A stretch of 64,000 nt of DNA from Nocardia harenae NBRC 108248 (GTDB lineage Bacteria > Actinomycetota > Actinomycetes > Mycobacteriales > Mycobacteriaceae). Positions 20,982 through 30,809 of this stretch are shown here, one piece after another (position 1 is the stretch's first letter; every line of letters begins with the position of its first letter). The notes below the pieces were generated by a model. It worked only from the letters and a program-made list of their open reading frames with translations. It was not told where the DNA came from and did not search any database. A program made the position numbers and the translations under genes. The stretch spans positions 124,016-188,015 of the forward strand of contig NZ_BDBH01000002.1 of the NCBI RefSeq assembly GCF_001612885.1, read 5' to 3'.

Positions 20982-21917
20982 GTGTCGGCGACCTTTCCCC
21001 CTGACCCGTCCAGCGTCCGCTACGCGGGCCCGTGGACGCACCGGGACGTCCGCGCCAACGGCATCCGGCTGCACATCGTGGAGGCGGCGCCGGAGCGGGT
21101 CGATGCCCCGCTGGTGCTGCTGCTGCACGGCTTCGCCGATTTCTGGTGGTCGTGGCGGCACCAGCTGACCGCGCTCGCCGACCTCGGGTACCGCCCGGTC
21201 GCGGTCGACCTGCGCGGCTACGGCGACTCGGACAAGCCGCCGCGCGGCTACGACGGCTGGACCACCGCCGGTGACATCGCCGGGCTGATCCGCGCGCTCG
21301 GGCACACCGAGGCGGTGCTGGCCGGGCACGCCGACGGCGGGCTCGGCTGCTGGACCACGGCGGTGCTGCACCCCCGGCTGGTGCGCGCGATCGCGCTGGT
21401 CGGGTCGCCGCACCCGGCCGCGCTCAAGCGCTCGATCCTGCGCGACCGCAGGCAGCGCCGGATCTGGCTGCCCGCCTTCCTGCGCCACCAGATCCCGCGC
21501 TACCCCGAGCACCTGCTCACCAGGGACGACGGCGCGGAGGCCGAGCGGCTGCTGCGGGCGAGGGCGGGCGCCGCGTTCACCGCGGGGCCGGAGTTCGCCG
21601 ACACCGCCGAGCGGCTGCGCAACGCCATCCGGATCCCCGGCACCGCGCACTGCGCGCTGGAGTACCAGCGCTGGGCCTTCCGCAGCCAGTGGCGGCCGGA
21701 CGGGCGGCGCTTCATGGCGACCATGCGCGAGCCGGTCCGGATCCCGGTGCTCGCGCTGCGCGGCGAGCACGACCCGTACATCATGCCCGCCACCTTCCAC
21801 CGCGGCCGCGCGCTCGCGCCGGAGCGGCGGCTGGTCTCGGTGCCCGGGGCCGGGCACTACGCGCACCAGGAGAACCCCGAGTTCGTCACCGCCGAACTGG
21901 CCAAACTGCTCGGCTGA
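20982..21917 (+). CDS. ephE: Alpha/beta hydrolase, epoxide hydrolase-like (EphE type, Rv3670)
   Basis: 311 residues with an alpha/beta hydrolase fold. The oxyanion segment is LLLHGFADFWWSWRHQL. The nucleophile elbow reads AGHADGG with Asp as nucleophile, as expected for epoxide hydrolases and dehalogenases. RGEHDPYI and the catalytic His in VPGAGHYAHQE follow. The two lid tyrosines of true epoxide hydrolases are not obvious to me, so substrate class is uncertain. Start GTG at 20982. It precedes marP in the opposite direction, as in mycobacteria. Confidence 0.87.
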   Translation: MSATFPPDPSSVRYAGPWTHRDVRANGIRLHIVEAAPERVDAPLVLLLHGFADFWWSWRHQLTALADLGYRPVAVDLRGYGDSDKPPRGYDGWTTAGDIAGLIRALGHTEAVLAGHADGGLGCWTTAVLHPRLVRAIALVGSPHPAALKRSILRDRRQRRIWLPAFLRHQIPRYPEHLLTRDDGAEAERLLRARAGAAFTAGPEFADTAERLRNAIRIPGTAHCALEYQRWAFRSQWRPDGRRFMATMREPVRIPVLALRGEHDPYIMPATFHRGRALAPERRLVSVPGAGHYAHQENPEFVTAELAKLLG

Positions 21918-22025
21918 CAGCGGCTCGCCACGCGACCACCACCGTGGCCACGCGGCAGGGCGAGCGCCGGCCGAACTTGCTCGGCTGAACAGCGGCTCGC
22001 CCCGGTGGCAAGGCGCGCTGCTCGG
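21908..22025. repeat. Short direct repeat at the convergent gene junction
   Basis: A block of about 24 bases (ctcggctgacagcggctcgc) spans the 3' end of the hydrolase gene. It recurs about 69 bases downstream with one inserted base, just before the marP stop. The repeat includes the stop codon region, so it looks like a local duplication of a gene end. Confidence 0.5.
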
Positions 22026-23219
22026 CTAGCTCAGGACGCAGGCTCCGGTGTCGACCGGGCTCGCCACCGTCGGCGCGGCGGCCAGCTCGGCGGAGACCTC
22101 GTCCAGGGTGAGCACGTAGCCGGTGTCGTCGTCGGTCACCGCGGCGCCGAAGACCACGCCGAGCACCTGCCCCCCGGTGTCGACCAGCGGCCCGCCGGAG
22201 TTGCCCGCGCGCACCTGGCCGCGCACCGTGTAGACCTCGCGCTCCACCGTGCCGTTGCGGTAGATGGTCGGGCCGGTGAGATCCAGCGTCTCGCGCACCC
22301 TGGCGGCGCTGGCCGTGTAGGGCCCGCCGCCGGGGTAGCCGAGCACGATGGCGCTGTCGCCCGGCCGCGCCGCGCTCGGCGCCTGCGGCACCACCGGCGC
22401 GTTCAGCCCGGGCACCCGGAGCACCGCGACGTCCTTGGACGGGTCGAAGAGCACCACCTCGGCGTCGATCGGCCCGCTCGCCGTGTCCACCGCGACGCTG
22501 GTGGTCCCGGCGACCACGTGCGCGTTGGTCATCACCCGCTCCGGCGCGATCACGAACCCGGAGCCCTCGAGCGCGCGCTGGCAGCTCGGCGCCACCCCGC
22601 GGATGCGAAGCACGCTCGATTGCAGCGAGGCCGCGACCGGGCTGGCGAGCACGCTCCCGTCCGGCGGCTCGGCGGCCGCGATCGGGGTGCGGCCGAACGG
22701 CCCGATCACGTCGGGCAGCCCGGAGGTGTTGAGCAGCTGGGAGAACTCGTTGGGCAGCTTGCGCAGCCAGTTCGGCGCGACCTGGTTGACGTCGGCGAGC
22801 ACCCGCGAGCCGTTGATCGCGGCCGCCACCGCGGGCTGCGACGAGGTGGCCAGCGGTAGCGCCAGCAACCATGCCGTCACCAGCACGGCAACCGCCTGCA
22901 GCACCGCGCCGACCGCGCTGTCCACCCCGCGCGCCACCGGGTTGTGCATGCCGCTGCGCGCGGCCCGGCCGAGCACCATGCCCGCGACCTCGCCGACGAT
23001 CACCAGCACCACGATGAGCAGCACGCCCGCGAGTACCCTGGCCCTGCCCTCGTCCACGTGCACGAGCAGGTGCGGCGCGATCAGGATGCCCGCGACCGCG
23101 CCGAGCACGACGCCGAGGAAAGCGAGCGCGGAGGAGACCGCGCCCTGCCGCCAGCCGGAGGACGCCGCGAGCAGCGCGAGCAGCAGCACGGCCAGATCGA
23201 GCCAGCCGGACGGGCTCAC
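22026..23219 (-). CDS. marP: Membrane serine protease MarP (Rv3671c type)
   Basis: 397 residues, the same length as M. tuberculosis MarP, a periplasmic protease required for acid resistance. Four N-terminal membrane helices (CvpA-like, residues about 5-125) lead to a chymotrypsin-like domain. Catalytic residues are visible as His in MTNAHVVAG, Asp in SKDVAVLRV and Ser in RAGNSGGPL. Two cysteines (PSCQRA and GACVLS) match the redox-sensitive disulfide of the family. GTG start at 23219 overlaps the Nudix stop codon, so the two genes are coupled. Confidence 0.94.
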   Translation of the reverse strand: MSPSGWLDLAVLLLALLAASSGWRQGAVSSALAFLGVVLGAVAGILIAPHLLVHVDEGRARVLAGVLLIVVLVIVGEVAGMVLGRAARSGMHNPVARGVDSAVGAVLQAVAVLVTAWLLALPLATSSQPAVAAAINGSRVLADVNQVAPNWLRKLPNEFSQLLNTSGLPDVIGPFGRTPIAAAEPPDGSVLASPVAASLQSSVLRIRGVAPSCQRALEGSGFVIAPERVMTNAHVVAGTTSVAVDTASGPIDAEVVLFDPSKDVAVLRVPGLNAPVVPQAPSAARPGDSAIVLGYPGGGPYTASAARVRETLDLTGPTIYRNGTVEREVYTVRGQVRAGNSGGPLVDTGGQVLGVVFGAAVTDDDTGYVLTLDEVSAELAAAPTVASPVDTGACVLS

Positions 23220-23980
23220 AGCTCCATCCCCACGCTGGCGAGCGCGGCCTCCAGGTCGCGCACGTCGGAGCGGTCCCAGTCCAGCTCCCAGCCCGCCGCG
23301 GTGACGAGCCCGGCCAATATGCCGCCGGTCAGCCCCCAGACCAGCATGTTGTCCACCAAGAAAGCGGGGCTCCGGTAACCGAGGCCGCTGCGCACCAGGA
23401 ACCGGTTCGCCGGGTCGAGCAGCTCGGCCATCGGCACCCGGACCACCCGCTCGGTCTCGCGGCGGTCGACCACGCCGACCGGGCTCGGCTCGCGCCAGTA
23501 GGCCACCACCGGGGTGACGTCGAAGCGCGAGGGCGGCACGAAGAGCGCGGGCAGCAGCGCCAGCGGGGCGACCCCGGCGGGCACCAGCCCGGTCTCCTCC
23601 TCCGCCTCGCGCAGCGCGGTGTGCACCGGCCCGGAGTCGCCCGGGTCGACGCCGCCGCCGGGGAAGGCGATCTGGCCGCGGTGCTGCCGCATGGTGGCGG
23701 CGCGCTGGGTCAGCAGCACGTCGGCGTCGGCGGGCAGGCCGCCCGGCGCGCTCGGGTCGGGCTCGGGCGAGCCCGCGAAGAGTACGAGCACGGCGGCCTG
23801 GCGCGGCTTGCCGGTGATGGTCATGGCGCGGCGCAGGGTGCGGGCCATGCTCAGGGTGTCGGCGGAGTCCGGGGCGGGCGGGCGGGTGGTGGCGCGCAGC
23901 CACTCCGGCGCCGCGGCGGGGTCCGGATCGGGCGCGATGAAACCCTGGTTGTCCGGTGAGCCGGACGCGGGCACGCTCAT
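23216..23980 (-). CDS. CoA-type Nudix hydrolase (Rv3672c type)
   Basis: 254 residues. The Nudix box is GGGVDPGDSGPVHTALREAE continuing EETGL, and directly before it LLTQRAATMRQHRGQIAFPGG is the NUDIX-CoA signature (UPF0035). It probably cleaves CoA or acyl-CoA into phosphopantetheine and 3',5'-ADP. Start ATG at 23980. It sits upstream of marP with a 4-base overlap and downstream of the tandem repeat block. Confidence 0.9.
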   Translation of the reverse strand: MSVPASGSPDNQGFIAPDPDPAAAPEWLRATTRPPAPDSADTLSMARTLRRAMTITGKPRQAAVLVLFAGSPEPDPSAPGGLPADADVLLTQRAATMRQHRGQIAFPGGGVDPGDSGPVHTALREAEEETGLVPAGVAPLALLPALFVPPSRFDVTPVVAYWREPSPVGVVDRRETERVVRVPMAELLDPANRFLVRSGLGYRSPAFLVDNMLVWGLTGGILAGLVTAAGWELDWDRSDVRDLEAALASVGMEL

Positions 23981-24024
23981 GCAACTACCTGTACCAGCAC
24001 ACCCGGCACCACCCTGCCACTAGT

Positions 24025-24249
24025 ACGGTAACGATGGGGCCTGAGCGGGGGCCCTCCGTGGCCACGCTCCGCTCCCGCCTCCGGGCCTGACCCGCTCATG
24101 CCGTAACCATCGGGCCTGAGCGGGGGCCCTCCGTGGCCACGCTCCGCTCCCGCCTCCGGGCCTGACCCGCTCATGCCGTAACCATGGGGCCTGAGCGGGG
24201 GCCCTCCGTGGCCACGCTCCGCTCCCGCCTCCGGGCCTGACCCGCTCAT
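24025..24249. repeat. Three tandem copies of a 75-bp hairpin-forming unit
   Basis: Three near-identical 75-base units lie in the gap between the TlpA-like gene and the Nudix gene. Each unit forms a hairpin whose arms are GAGCGGG+GGCCC and GGGCC+TGACCCGCTC, with a conserved loop segment cgtggccacgctccgct. Read on the minus strand the units keep an open frame ([16 protein letters not shown]...), but this has no homology and no ribosome site. I treat it as structural repeat DNA. A diverged single copy occurs at 49570-49634. Confidence 0.88.
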
Positions 24250-24884
24250 GCCGAAACTCCCAGTTCGCCCGCGACTGTCCGCGCGATGTCGCCGGTGTCG
24301 GTGAAACTGCGCACCACGACATCGGCGACGGTGCCGTCCGCGCGCAGCAGCACCGAGATCGGCAGTACCGCGGGCGCGCCGACCGCGTTCCGCAGCGCGG
24401 CACCGGGGTCGAGCGCACCCGGCAGCGTGATGCCGAGACCGGTGAGCCGGCCGAGCGCCTTCGCCTCCTCCGGGTCGCTGTGCACGGTCAGCACCGTAAT
24501 CCTGTCACCCGCCCGCCGGGCGTACTCCTGCAGATGGGGCAGTTCCTGCGCACAGGGCGCGCACCAGTAGGCCCACAGGTTCAGCAGCGCGGGCTTGCCC
24601 GCGAGTGCGGTGCCGAGGTCGACGGGTTCGCCGTCGGCGAGACAGGTGAGGGTCAGCCCGGCCAGCGGGCCCGCCCCGGGCGGCACCCCGGCTCCCCGAG
24701 CTTCCGCACCCGCCGGGCAGGGACTCAGCCCGGCGGCGGCCCGCTCCTCCGGTGACACCGCCGCGGGCGCCGGACGCCCGTCCTCGGGCGCGCCGGAATC
24801 ACGCGGCCAGAGCGCCACCGCCACCGCCACCGCGACGATCACCGCGACCAGCGCGAGACGGGCGGCGACCGGCCACCGCGTCAC
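24246..24884 (-). CDS. TlpA-like membrane-anchored thioredoxin (Rv3673c type)
   Basis: 212 residues: an N-terminal membrane helix ([17 protein letters not shown]), a linker, and a thioredoxin-fold domain with active site [18 protein letters not shown]. The CxxC faces outside the cell and would reduce or exchange disulfides of exported proteins. Two further cysteines (LSPCPAG and LTCLADG) lie before the active site and may form a structural pair. GTG start at 24884 overlaps the nth stop codon. Confidence 0.9.
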   Translation of the reverse strand: MTRWPVAARLALVAVIVAVAVAVALWPRDSGAPEDGRPAPAAVSPEERAAAGLSPCPAGAEARGAGVPPGAGPLAGLTLTCLADGEPVDLGTALAGKPALLNLWAYWCAPCAQELPHLQEYARRAGDRITVLTVHSDPEEAKALGRLTGLGITLPGALDPGAALRNAVGAPAVLPISVLLRADGTVADVVVRSFTDTGDIARTVAGELGVSA

Positions 24885-25702
24885 CGGCCCGCCAGTTCGA
24901 GCAGGTGCGACGCCTCCGGCCCCTTCACCAGCTTGGCGGCCACCTCGGGATCGGTCGGGCCCGCGCCATAGGAGGGACAGTCCTTGGCGAGCAGACAGGC
25001 CCCGCAGGCGGGTTTGCGGGCGTGGCACACGCGCCTGCCGTGGAAGATCACCCGGTGCGAGAGCATGGTCCAGTCCCTGCGCTCGATCAGCTCCCCGATC
25101 GCGTGCTCGACCTTGACCGGGTCGTCCAGCTCGGTCCAGCCCCAGCGCCGCACCAGCCGCCCGAAATGGGTGTCGACGGTGATGCCGGGGATGTCGAACG
25201 CGTTGCCGAGGATGACATTCGCGGTCTTGCGACCGATTCCGGGCAATTGCACCAATTCGCCCAGGGTGTGCGGGAGTTCGCCATCGTGCCGCTCCAGCAC
25301 CGCCTGACCGAGCCCGATGAGTGAGCTGGTCTTGTTGCGGAAGAACCCGGTCGGCCGGATGAACTCCTCCAGCTCGGCGCGATCGGCCTCCGCGTAGGCA
25401 CGGGCGTCGGGATACCTGGCGAAGAGCGCGGGAGTGGTGAGATTCACTCTCTGGTCCGTGCACTGGGCGGAAAGAATCGTCGCCACCGCCAATTCCAGTG
25501 GCGTCCCGAAATCCAGTTCGCAGTGCGCGTCCGGAAATGCGACCGTCAGCGTGCGATACATCCGCCGTGCCCTTCGCACCAGGCCGAGCCGTGTTTCCGC
25601 CTGTCGCGCCCTGGATTTGCCGCGCGGCGGAGCCCCGCTCGCCGCCCCGGCCGCGGTACGGGCGGAGCCGTCGGCAGCGGCGGCGGAAGCGGGAGAACGC
25701 AC
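24881..25702 (-). CDS. nth: Endonuclease III
   Basis: DNA glycosylase/AP lyase of 273 residues that removes oxidised pyrimidines. The helix-hairpin-helix reads [14 protein letters not shown] with the catalytic Lys, the catalytic Asp is in TVDTHFGRL, and the C-terminal 4Fe-4S cysteines are in [21 protein letters not shown] at 25702 is chosen as the first plausible start; a basic, alanine-rich tail of about 35 residues precedes the conserved core, so the true start could lie further in. Coupled to the TlpA-like gene. Confidence 0.94.
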   Translation of the reverse strand: MRSPASAAAADGSARTAAGAASGAPPRGKSRARQAETRLGLVRRARRMYRTLTVAFPDAHCELDFGTPLELAVATILSAQCTDQRVNLTTPALFARYPDARAYAEADRAELEEFIRPTGFFRNKTSSLIGLGQAVLERHDGELPHTLGELVQLPGIGRKTANVILGNAFDIPGITVDTHFGRLVRRWGWTELDDPVKVEHAIGELIERRDWTMLSHRVIFHGRRVCHARKPACGACLLAKDCPSYGAGPTDPEVAAKLVKGPEASHLLELAGR

Positions 25703-25793
25703 GCGTCCACCATACGGAACCGCCCGACACTGTTGCCCAGCCAGTTCTCCCGCCGTGTTCCATCTGAGACCTCGACCGTGTTTACTGCTCGTC

Positions 25794-26036
25794 ATGCAAG
25801 GACTCGCTGTGGTGCTCTTCCCAGTGGCGATGATGCTGTTCGCACTCGGCATGGAGCGGTTCGAGAGCCGGCTCCGCAAACTCGTCGAACCCGACGAGGA
25901 GGTCCAGCAGTACCTGGACAAGGCAAGCAATGCCGAGGTCAGCGAGCTGACCAAGCTCGGTCTTCCGGCCGCCGTCGCCCGGATGCGCAAGCGCCGCTCG
26001 CGCACCGAGGATCTCGACGTCGCCCGGGCCAGCTGA
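25794..26036 (+). CDS. Small conserved membrane protein (Rv3675 type)
   Basis: 80 residues: an N-terminal membrane helix ([21 protein letters not shown]) followed by a charged cytoplasmic tail ([20 protein letters not shown]) likely to be helical. ATG at 25794 has no strong ribosome site. The position between nth and crp is the same as Rv3675 in mycobacteria. Function unknown. Confidence 0.75.
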   Translation: MQGLAVVLFPVAMMLFALGMERFESRLRKLVEPDEEVQQYLDKASNAEVSELTKLGLPAAVARMRKRRSRTEDLDVARAS

Positions 26037-26228
26037 GCTCATCCCACCCCCGCGTCCGGCCCGAGTGAGCCGGCCGCGCGACCTTTCCGTCACTCGTTCC
26101 ATCGACGTCCCGCAATCCGCTCTTTACGTGGTGTCTGTCACTGTCCGAGCCTGCCTCCGCGTAGACTCCGCTGGTGGCCGGGTCGATTCGGTCCCGGTAC
26201 GGAAGCCATTTCCCAAAGGAGCACATTC

Positions 26229-26903
26229 GTGGACGAGGCCCTCGCCAGAGCAGGCATCTTCCAGGGCGTCGAGCCCACAGCGGTGGCCGCCCTCGCCAAA
26301 CAACTCCAGCCCGTCGACTTTCCGCGTGGCCACATCATCTTCAACGAGGGCGAGCCGGGCGACCGGCTGTACATCATCACCACCGGCAAGGTGAAGATCG
26401 GGCGCCGCTCGCCGGACGGGCGGGAGAACCTGCTGACGATCATGGGCCCCTCCGACATGTTCGGCGAGCTCTCCATCTTCGACCCGGGCCCGCGCACCTC
26501 GACCGCGACCACGGTCACCGAGGTCCGCGCCGTCACCATGGACCGGGACGCGCTGAAGGCATGGATCGACCAGCGCCCCGAGATCGCCGAGCAGTTGCTG
26601 CGGGTGCTCGCCCGCCGCCTCCGCCGCACCAACAACAACCTGGCGGACCTGATCTTCACCGACGTCCCCGGTCGCGTCGCCAAGGCCCTGCTGCAGCTCG
26701 CGCAGCGCTTCGGCACCCAGGAGGCGGGCGCCCTCCGGGTCACCCACGACCTCACCCAGGAGGAGATCGCCCAGCTCGTCGGCGCCTCCCGCGAGACCGT
26801 GAACAAGGCGCTCGCCGACTTCGCGCACCGCGGCTGGCTGCGGCTGGAGGGCAAGAGCGTGCTCATCTCCGACTCGGAGCGGCTGGCGCGCCGCGCCCGC
26901 TGA
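26229..26903 (+). CDS. crp: cAMP receptor protein, CRP/FNR family (Rv3676 type)
   Basis: Global transcription regulator of 224 residues, nearly identical to M. tuberculosis CRP. The cyclic-nucleotide domain has the phosphate-binding cassette [18 protein letters not shown], with Arg-Thr instead of the Escherichia coli Arg-Ser. The C-terminal winged helix carries the recognition helix [18 protein letters not shown] start at 26229 follows AAAGGAG. A consensus site occurs at 11920 and a near-consensus site at 31244 in this window. Confidence 0.97.
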   Translation: MDEALARAGIFQGVEPTAVAALAKQLQPVDFPRGHIIFNEGEPGDRLYIITTGKVKIGRRSPDGRENLLTIMGPSDMFGELSIFDPGPRTSTATTVTEVRAVTMDRDALKAWIDQRPEIAEQLLRVLARRLRRTNNNLADLIFTDVPGRVAKALLQLAQRFGTQEAGALRVTHDLTQEEIAQLVGASRETVNKALADFAHRGWLRLEGKSVLISDSERLARRAR

Positions 26904-26912
26904 GCTCCGCGC

Positions 26913-26966
26913 ACAGCAGACAGCGCGCCGATGCGGTCGCCCGCACGGCGCGCTGTGCTGTTTTCT
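26913..26966 (+). terminator. Strong terminator after crp
   Basis: Two-part stem: ACAGCA/TGCTGT outside and AGCGCGCCG/CGGCGCGCT inside, followed by TTTTCTC. This is one of the few hairpins in the window with a real T-tract. It lies between crp and the converging metallo-hydrolase gene. Confidence 0.85.
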
Positions 26967-27754
26967 CAGGCAGTGCGCAGGTAGTCCAGCTGGGCCTGCA
27001 CCGAGCTCCGCGCCGCGGGCCAGAGCTTCTTGTCCACGTCGGCGTACACCTTGCGCACGATCGCCATGGCGCCCGCATCGTCGCCCAGCTCGGCCAGCGC
27101 GGCCCGCACCTGGTCCAGCCGCTGGTGCCGGTGCTCGATGTAGTAGCGCAGCACCGGCCCCAGATCGGGGTGGTCCGGCCCGTGCGCGGGCAGCAGCGGC
27201 CGCCCGTCGCCCGCGGCGAGCAGCCGATCCAGCGAGGCCAGGTAGTCGGCGAGCGCGCCGGGGCGGTTCTCCAGCACCGTTGTCCCGGAACCGAGCACGG
27301 TGTCGCCGGTGAGCACCCCGTCGGCAAGCACGAAGCTCACCGAGTCGGTGGTGTGCCCCGGCGTGCCGAGCACCTCGATCCGCAGCCCGGCCGCCTCGAT
27401 CACCTCGCCGTCGGCCAGCGCGGCCTCGGTGCCGCGCAGGAAGGTCGGGTCCTTGGCGCGCACCACCGTCCCGGTCAGGTCGACCAGCCGGTCGATGCCG
27501 CCGGTGTGGTCGTGGTGGTGGTGCGTGATCAGGGTGAGCGCGATGGCACCGCCGGTGGCCTCGGCGATGGCCTCCACGTGCGCCCGGTCCTTGGGCCCCG
27601 GGTCGACCACCACGTACTCGGTGCTCGCCGGCGCCCTGAGGAGCCAGGTGTTGGTGCCGTCCAGCGTCATCTGGCCGGGGTTCCGGGCGAGCAGCACCGA
27701 CGCGTTCGGGGTCACCGGACGCAGCTGCCCGTAGGCGGGATGGGTCAGGGTCAT
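26966..27754 (-). CDS. MBL-fold metallo-hydrolase (Rv3677c type)
   Basis: 262 residues with the metallo-beta-lactamase fold. Zinc ligands are in THHHHDHTGG, the later His in LGTPGHTTDS and the Asp in VLTGDTVLG, plus His in LLPAHGPDH. The C-terminal half resembles LACTB2/glyoxalase-II-like hydrolases (YIEHRHQRLDQV), which include RNA nucleases. The substrate is unknown. Start ATG at 27754 follows GGGGGAG. Upstream on the same strand lie the RidA and DUF4177 genes. Confidence 0.88.
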   Translation of the reverse strand: MTLTHPAYGQLRPVTPNASVLLARNPGQMTLDGTNTWLLRAPASTEYVVVDPGPKDRAHVEAIAEATGGAIALTLITHHHHDHTGGIDRLVDLTGTVVRAKDPTFLRGTEAALADGEVIEAAGLRIEVLGTPGHTTDSVSFVLADGVLTGDTVLGSGTTVLENRPGALADYLASLDRLLAAGDGRPLLPAHGPDHPDLGPVLRYYIEHRHQRLDQVRAALAELGDDAGAMAIVRKVYADVDKKLWPAARSSVQAQLDYLRTA

Positions 27755-27794
27755 GGCACTCCCCCTGGGGTTCGGGATTCGATGGGGCCGCGCG

Positions 27795-28274
27795 TCAGCG
27801 GACCTCGGCGATGAGCTCCACCTCGACCGGGGTGTTCCGGGGCAGCTCGGAGACGCCGACGGCGGAGCGGGCATGTGCCCCGGCGTCACCGAACACCGCG
27901 CCGAGGAACTGCGAGGCGCCGTTGATCACCACCGGCTGGTCGCCGAAGCCGGGCGCGGAGGCCACGAAGCCGACGACCTTCACGATCCGCACCACCTCGT
28001 CCAGCCCGACCAGGTCGTGCACCGCGGCCAGCGCGTTCAGGGCGCAGAGCCGGGCGGCCTCGGCGGCCGCCTCGACCGTCACCTCGGCGCCGACCTTGCC
28101 CGTGACCACCAGCTCACCGTCGACGAACGGCAGCTGCCCCGAGGTGTAGACCAGGCTGCCCGAGCGCAGCGCGGGCACGTACGCCGCGACCGGCGCGGTG
28201 ACCGGGGGCAGCGTGACGCCGAGCTTGGCGAGATTCTCCCGCCACGGGGTCGCGGATTCGGCGGGCGCGGTCAC
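27795..28274 (-). CDS. RidA family protein (Rv3678c type)
   Basis: 159 residues of the YjgF/RidA family, which deaminates reactive enamine/imine intermediates made by PLP enzymes. Visible features: LVYTSGQLPFVDGELV and the later VEVELIAEVR. The arginine typical of active RidA (normally in NRP/C-R-x-x) is not obvious; the corresponding region reads SAVGVSELPRNTPVEVE, so deaminase activity is uncertain. GTG start at 28274 overlaps the upstream DUF4177 gene. Confidence 0.87.
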   Translation of the reverse strand: MTAPAESATPWRENLAKLGVTLPPVTAPVAAYVPALRSGSLVYTSGQLPFVDGELVVTGKVGAEVTVEAAAEAARLCALNALAAVHDLVGLDEVVRIVKVVGFVASAPGFGDQPVVINGASQFLGAVFGDAGAHARSAVGVSELPRNTPVEVELIAEVR

Positions 28275-28432
28275 TTCGCGCGCTTGAGGTAGGCCACGTG
28301 CTGCTCGCCGGTGGGGCCGGGCAGCACCGTCACCAGCTCCCAGCCGTCGGCGCCCCACTGGTCGAGGATCTGCTTGGTCGCGTGCGTCAGCAGCGGCACG
28401 GTGGCGTACTCCCACTGGGTGATTTCGCTCAT
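28271..28432 (-). CDS. Small DUF4177-type protein (Rv3678A type)
   Basis: 53 residues: MSEITQWEYATVPLLTHATK, then QILDQWGADGWELVTVLPG and a basic C-terminus. WEY followed by the LNxxGxxGWELV-like block is the DUF4177 signature. The stop codon overlaps the RidA GTG (4 bases), so the two are co-translated. Function unknown. Confidence 0.85.
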   Translation of the reverse strand: MSEITQWEYATVPLLTHATKQILDQWGADGWELVTVLPGPTGEQHVAYLKRAK

Positions 28433-28581
28433 GCGCAGAGCCTAACGGGGCGCCCCCGACGCAGGCAGACATGGCTCCGCCGCTGATCGGAACTCCGCGA
28501 CCGGTACATCTTGTACCCATTCGACCCGCCGGTGGCGGATCACACGGACGGACCGGTCTTGCGGCCTATAGGCTCGCTGGG

Positions 28582-29601
28582 GTGGAAGCACCATCAGCAG
28601 CGCCGACGACGGGCTGGCCGGAGCGGGCGACCCGCGCCCGGCTGCACTACGTCTCGGGCAAGGGCGGCACCGGCAAGTCGACGGTCGCCGCGGCGCTGGC
28701 GCTGGCGCTGGCCAGGGGCGGGCGCCGGGTGCTGCTGGTCGAGGTGGAGAGCAGGCAGTCCATCGCCCAGCTCTTCGATCTGCCGCCGCTGCCCCCGACC
28801 GAGACCAGGATCGCCACCGCCGACGGCGGCGGCGAGGTGTGGGCGCTCGCGCTCGATATCGAGCACGCCTTCCTGGAGTACCTGGAAATGTTCTACAACC
28901 TCGGCTTCGCCGGCCGGGCCATGCGCCGGATGGGCGCCATCGAGTTCGTCACCACCATCGCGCCGGGGCTGCGCGACGTCATCCTCACCGGCAAGATCAA
29001 GGAGTGCGTGATCCGGACCGATCGCGGCACCGGGAAGCGGGTCTACGACGAGATCGTGGTCGACGCCCCGCCGACCGGCCGGATCGCGAGCTTCCTCGAC
29101 GTCACCACCGCGATGGCCGAGATCGCCCGCGGCGGCCCGATCGCCGGGCAGGCCGAGGGCGTCTCCAAGCTGCTGCACTCCGACGAGACGCTGATCCACC
29201 TGGTGACGCTGCTGGAGGCGCTCCCGGTGCAGGAGACGGCCGACGCCGTCGCCCAGCTCACCGCCGAAGACCTGCGCATCGGCACCGTCGTCGTGAACCG
29301 GGCAGGCCAGGGCTACCTGTCCGCCGAGCTGCGCGGCGCGGTGGCCGACGGCGAGCTGGACCGGGACGAGCTGCGGTCCGGGCTGGCCGCCGCGGGCATC
29401 ACGCTGCCGGACGCCGATTTCGACGGCCTGGTCACCGAGACGATCGAGCACGCCGCCCGGCTGCGTGCCCAGGACAACAGCGCCACCGAGCTGGCCGCGG
29501 TGGACGTGCCGCAGCTCTACCTGCCCGCGCTGACCGACGGCATCGATCTCGGCGGGCTGTACGAACTGGCCGAGAAGCTCAGCGAGCAGGGGGTCCGATG
29601 A
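28582..29601 (+). CDS. ArsA/GET3-like ATPase, first of a pair (Rv3679, BagA type)
   Basis: 339 residues. P-loop [13 protein letters not shown] (deviant Walker A), and switch region [16 protein letters not shown]. The arsenite-binding cysteines of ArsA are absent. In M. tuberculosis the Rv3679-Rv3680 pair forms a complex linked to envelope stress and glycerol tolerance. GTG 28582 is chosen: a TATAGG -10 ends only 9 bases earlier, so the message is probably leaderless. The longer open frame upstream is unlikely. Confidence 0.9.
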   Translation: MEAPSAAPTTGWPERATRARLHYVSGKGGTGKSTVAAALALALARGGRRVLLVEVESRQSIAQLFDLPPLPPTETRIATADGGGEVWALALDIEHAFLEYLEMFYNLGFAGRAMRRMGAIEFVTTIAPGLRDVILTGKIKECVIRTDRGTGKRVYDEIVVDAPPTGRIASFLDVTTAMAEIARGGPIAGQAEGVSKLLHSDETLIHLVTLLEALPVQETADAVAQLTAEDLRIGTVVVNRAGQGYLSAELRGAVADGELDRDELRSGLAAAGITLPDADFDGLVTETIEHAARLRAQDNSATELAAVDVPQLYLPALTDGIDLGGLYELAEKLSEQGVR

Positions 29602-30740
29602 CAGCGCCGAACGCAGGCGCCCGGCTCGACGTCGCGGCGATCCTCGCCGACCCGAGCGCGCGCGTCGTCGTCTGCTGCGGCTCCGGCGGGGTCGGCAAGA
29701 CCACGACCGCCGCCGCCATCGCGCTGCGCGCGGCCGAGCTTGGCCGCAAGGTGGTGGTGCTGACCATCGATCCGGCGCGCAGGCTGGCGCAGTCGCTCGG
29801 CGTCGCGGAGCTGGACAATGCCCCGCAGCGGGTGGAGCTCGGCCCCGAGGTCCCCGGCGAGCTGCACGCCATGATGCTGAACATGCGCCGCACCTTCGAC
29901 GAGATGGTGCTGGAGCACACCAGCCCGGACAAGGCGCAGCAGATCTTCGCCAACCCGATCTACCAGACCGTCGCCTCCTCCTTCGGCGGAACGCAGGAGT
30001 ACATGGCGATGGAGAAGCTCGGCCAGCTGACCAGCCGCAAGGACTGGGATCTGATCGTGGTCGACACCCCGCCCTCGCGGAACGCGCTCGACTTCCTCGA
30101 CGCGCCGAAGCGGCTCGGCACCTTCCTGAACGGCCGGATGATCCGGGTGATCATGGCGCCGGGCCGCGGCGTCGGGCGGTTCGTCACCGGCGCCATGAGC
30201 CTGGCGCTCAAGGGCGTCTCGACCGTGGTCGGCGGGCAGCTGCTCAAGGACGCCTCGAACTTCCTGCAGTCGCTGGAGTCCATGTTCGGCGGGTTCCAGG
30301 AGCGGGCCAACCGCACCTTCGCCATGCTGGCCCAGCCCGGCACGCACTTCCTGGTGGTCGCCGCCGCCGAGCCGGACGCGCTGCGTGAGGCCTCGTTCTT
30401 CGTCGACCGGCTCTCCACCGAGCGGATGCCGCTGGCCGGGCTGGTGCTGAACCGCACGCACCCGGTGCTCAGCGGGCTCTCCGGCGACCGCGCGCGCTCG
30501 GCGGCCGAGCAGCTCGGCGACGACACCACGCTCACCGCCGCCGTGCTGCGGGTGCACGCGCAGCGCGCGGCCACCGCCAAGCGGGAGCAGCACCTGCTGC
30601 AGCGTTTCACCGGCGCGCACCCGCGGGTGCCGATCGTCGCGGTGCGCGCGCTGCCCTTCGAGGTCTCCGACCTGGCCGCGCTGCGCGCGGTGGGTGACCA
30701 GCTGGCCGGGCCCCGGCCCACGGCCGACGTCCACCCCTGA
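29598..30740 (+). CDS. ArsA/GET3-like ATPase, second of a pair (Rv3680, BagB type)
   Basis: 380 residues, coupled to the first ATPase by an ATGA overlap. The deviant Walker A is [13 protein letters not shown], the A-loop [18 protein letters not shown] and switch [19 protein letters not shown] central hydrophobic, glycine-rich segment ([23 protein letters not shown]) is typical of these actinobacterial homologues. It probably forms a heteromer with its neighbour. Confidence 0.92.
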   Translation: MTAPNAGARLDVAAILADPSARVVVCCGSGGVGKTTTAAAIALRAAELGRKVVVLTIDPARRLAQSLGVAELDNAPQRVELGPEVPGELHAMMLNMRRTFDEMVLEHTSPDKAQQIFANPIYQTVASSFGGTQEYMAMEKLGQLTSRKDWDLIVVDTPPSRNALDFLDAPKRLGTFLNGRMIRVIMAPGRGVGRFVTGAMSLALKGVSTVVGGQLLKDASNFLQSLESMFGGFQERANRTFAMLAQPGTHFLVVAAAEPDALREASFFVDRLSTERMPLAGLVLNRTHPVLSGLSGDRARSAAEQLGDDTTLTAAVLRVHAQRAATAKREQHLLQRFTGAHPRVPIVAVRALPFEVSDLAALRAVGDQLAGPRPTADVHP

Positions 30741-30748
30741 AAACGGGA

Positions 30749-30772
30749 CCGAGCCCGCGGTGGCGGGCTCGG
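30749..30772. terminator. Convergent terminator hairpin
   Basis: CCGAGCCCG and CGGGCTCGG arms with a 6-base loop, in the 69-base gap between the second ATPase gene and the whiB4 end. It could serve both strands. There is no long T-tract. Confidence 0.6.
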
Positions 30773-30809
30773 ATTCCGGTATCGGGCGAAGCTGGGCTAC
30801 ATCGCCGGG

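Noticed and set aside
23977..24249. 90-codon frame across the 75-bp repeats ([16 protein letters not shown] repeated)
   Set aside because: Repeat length is a multiple of three so a frame stays open by chance; no ribosome site and the diverged copy at 49.6 kb is not coding.
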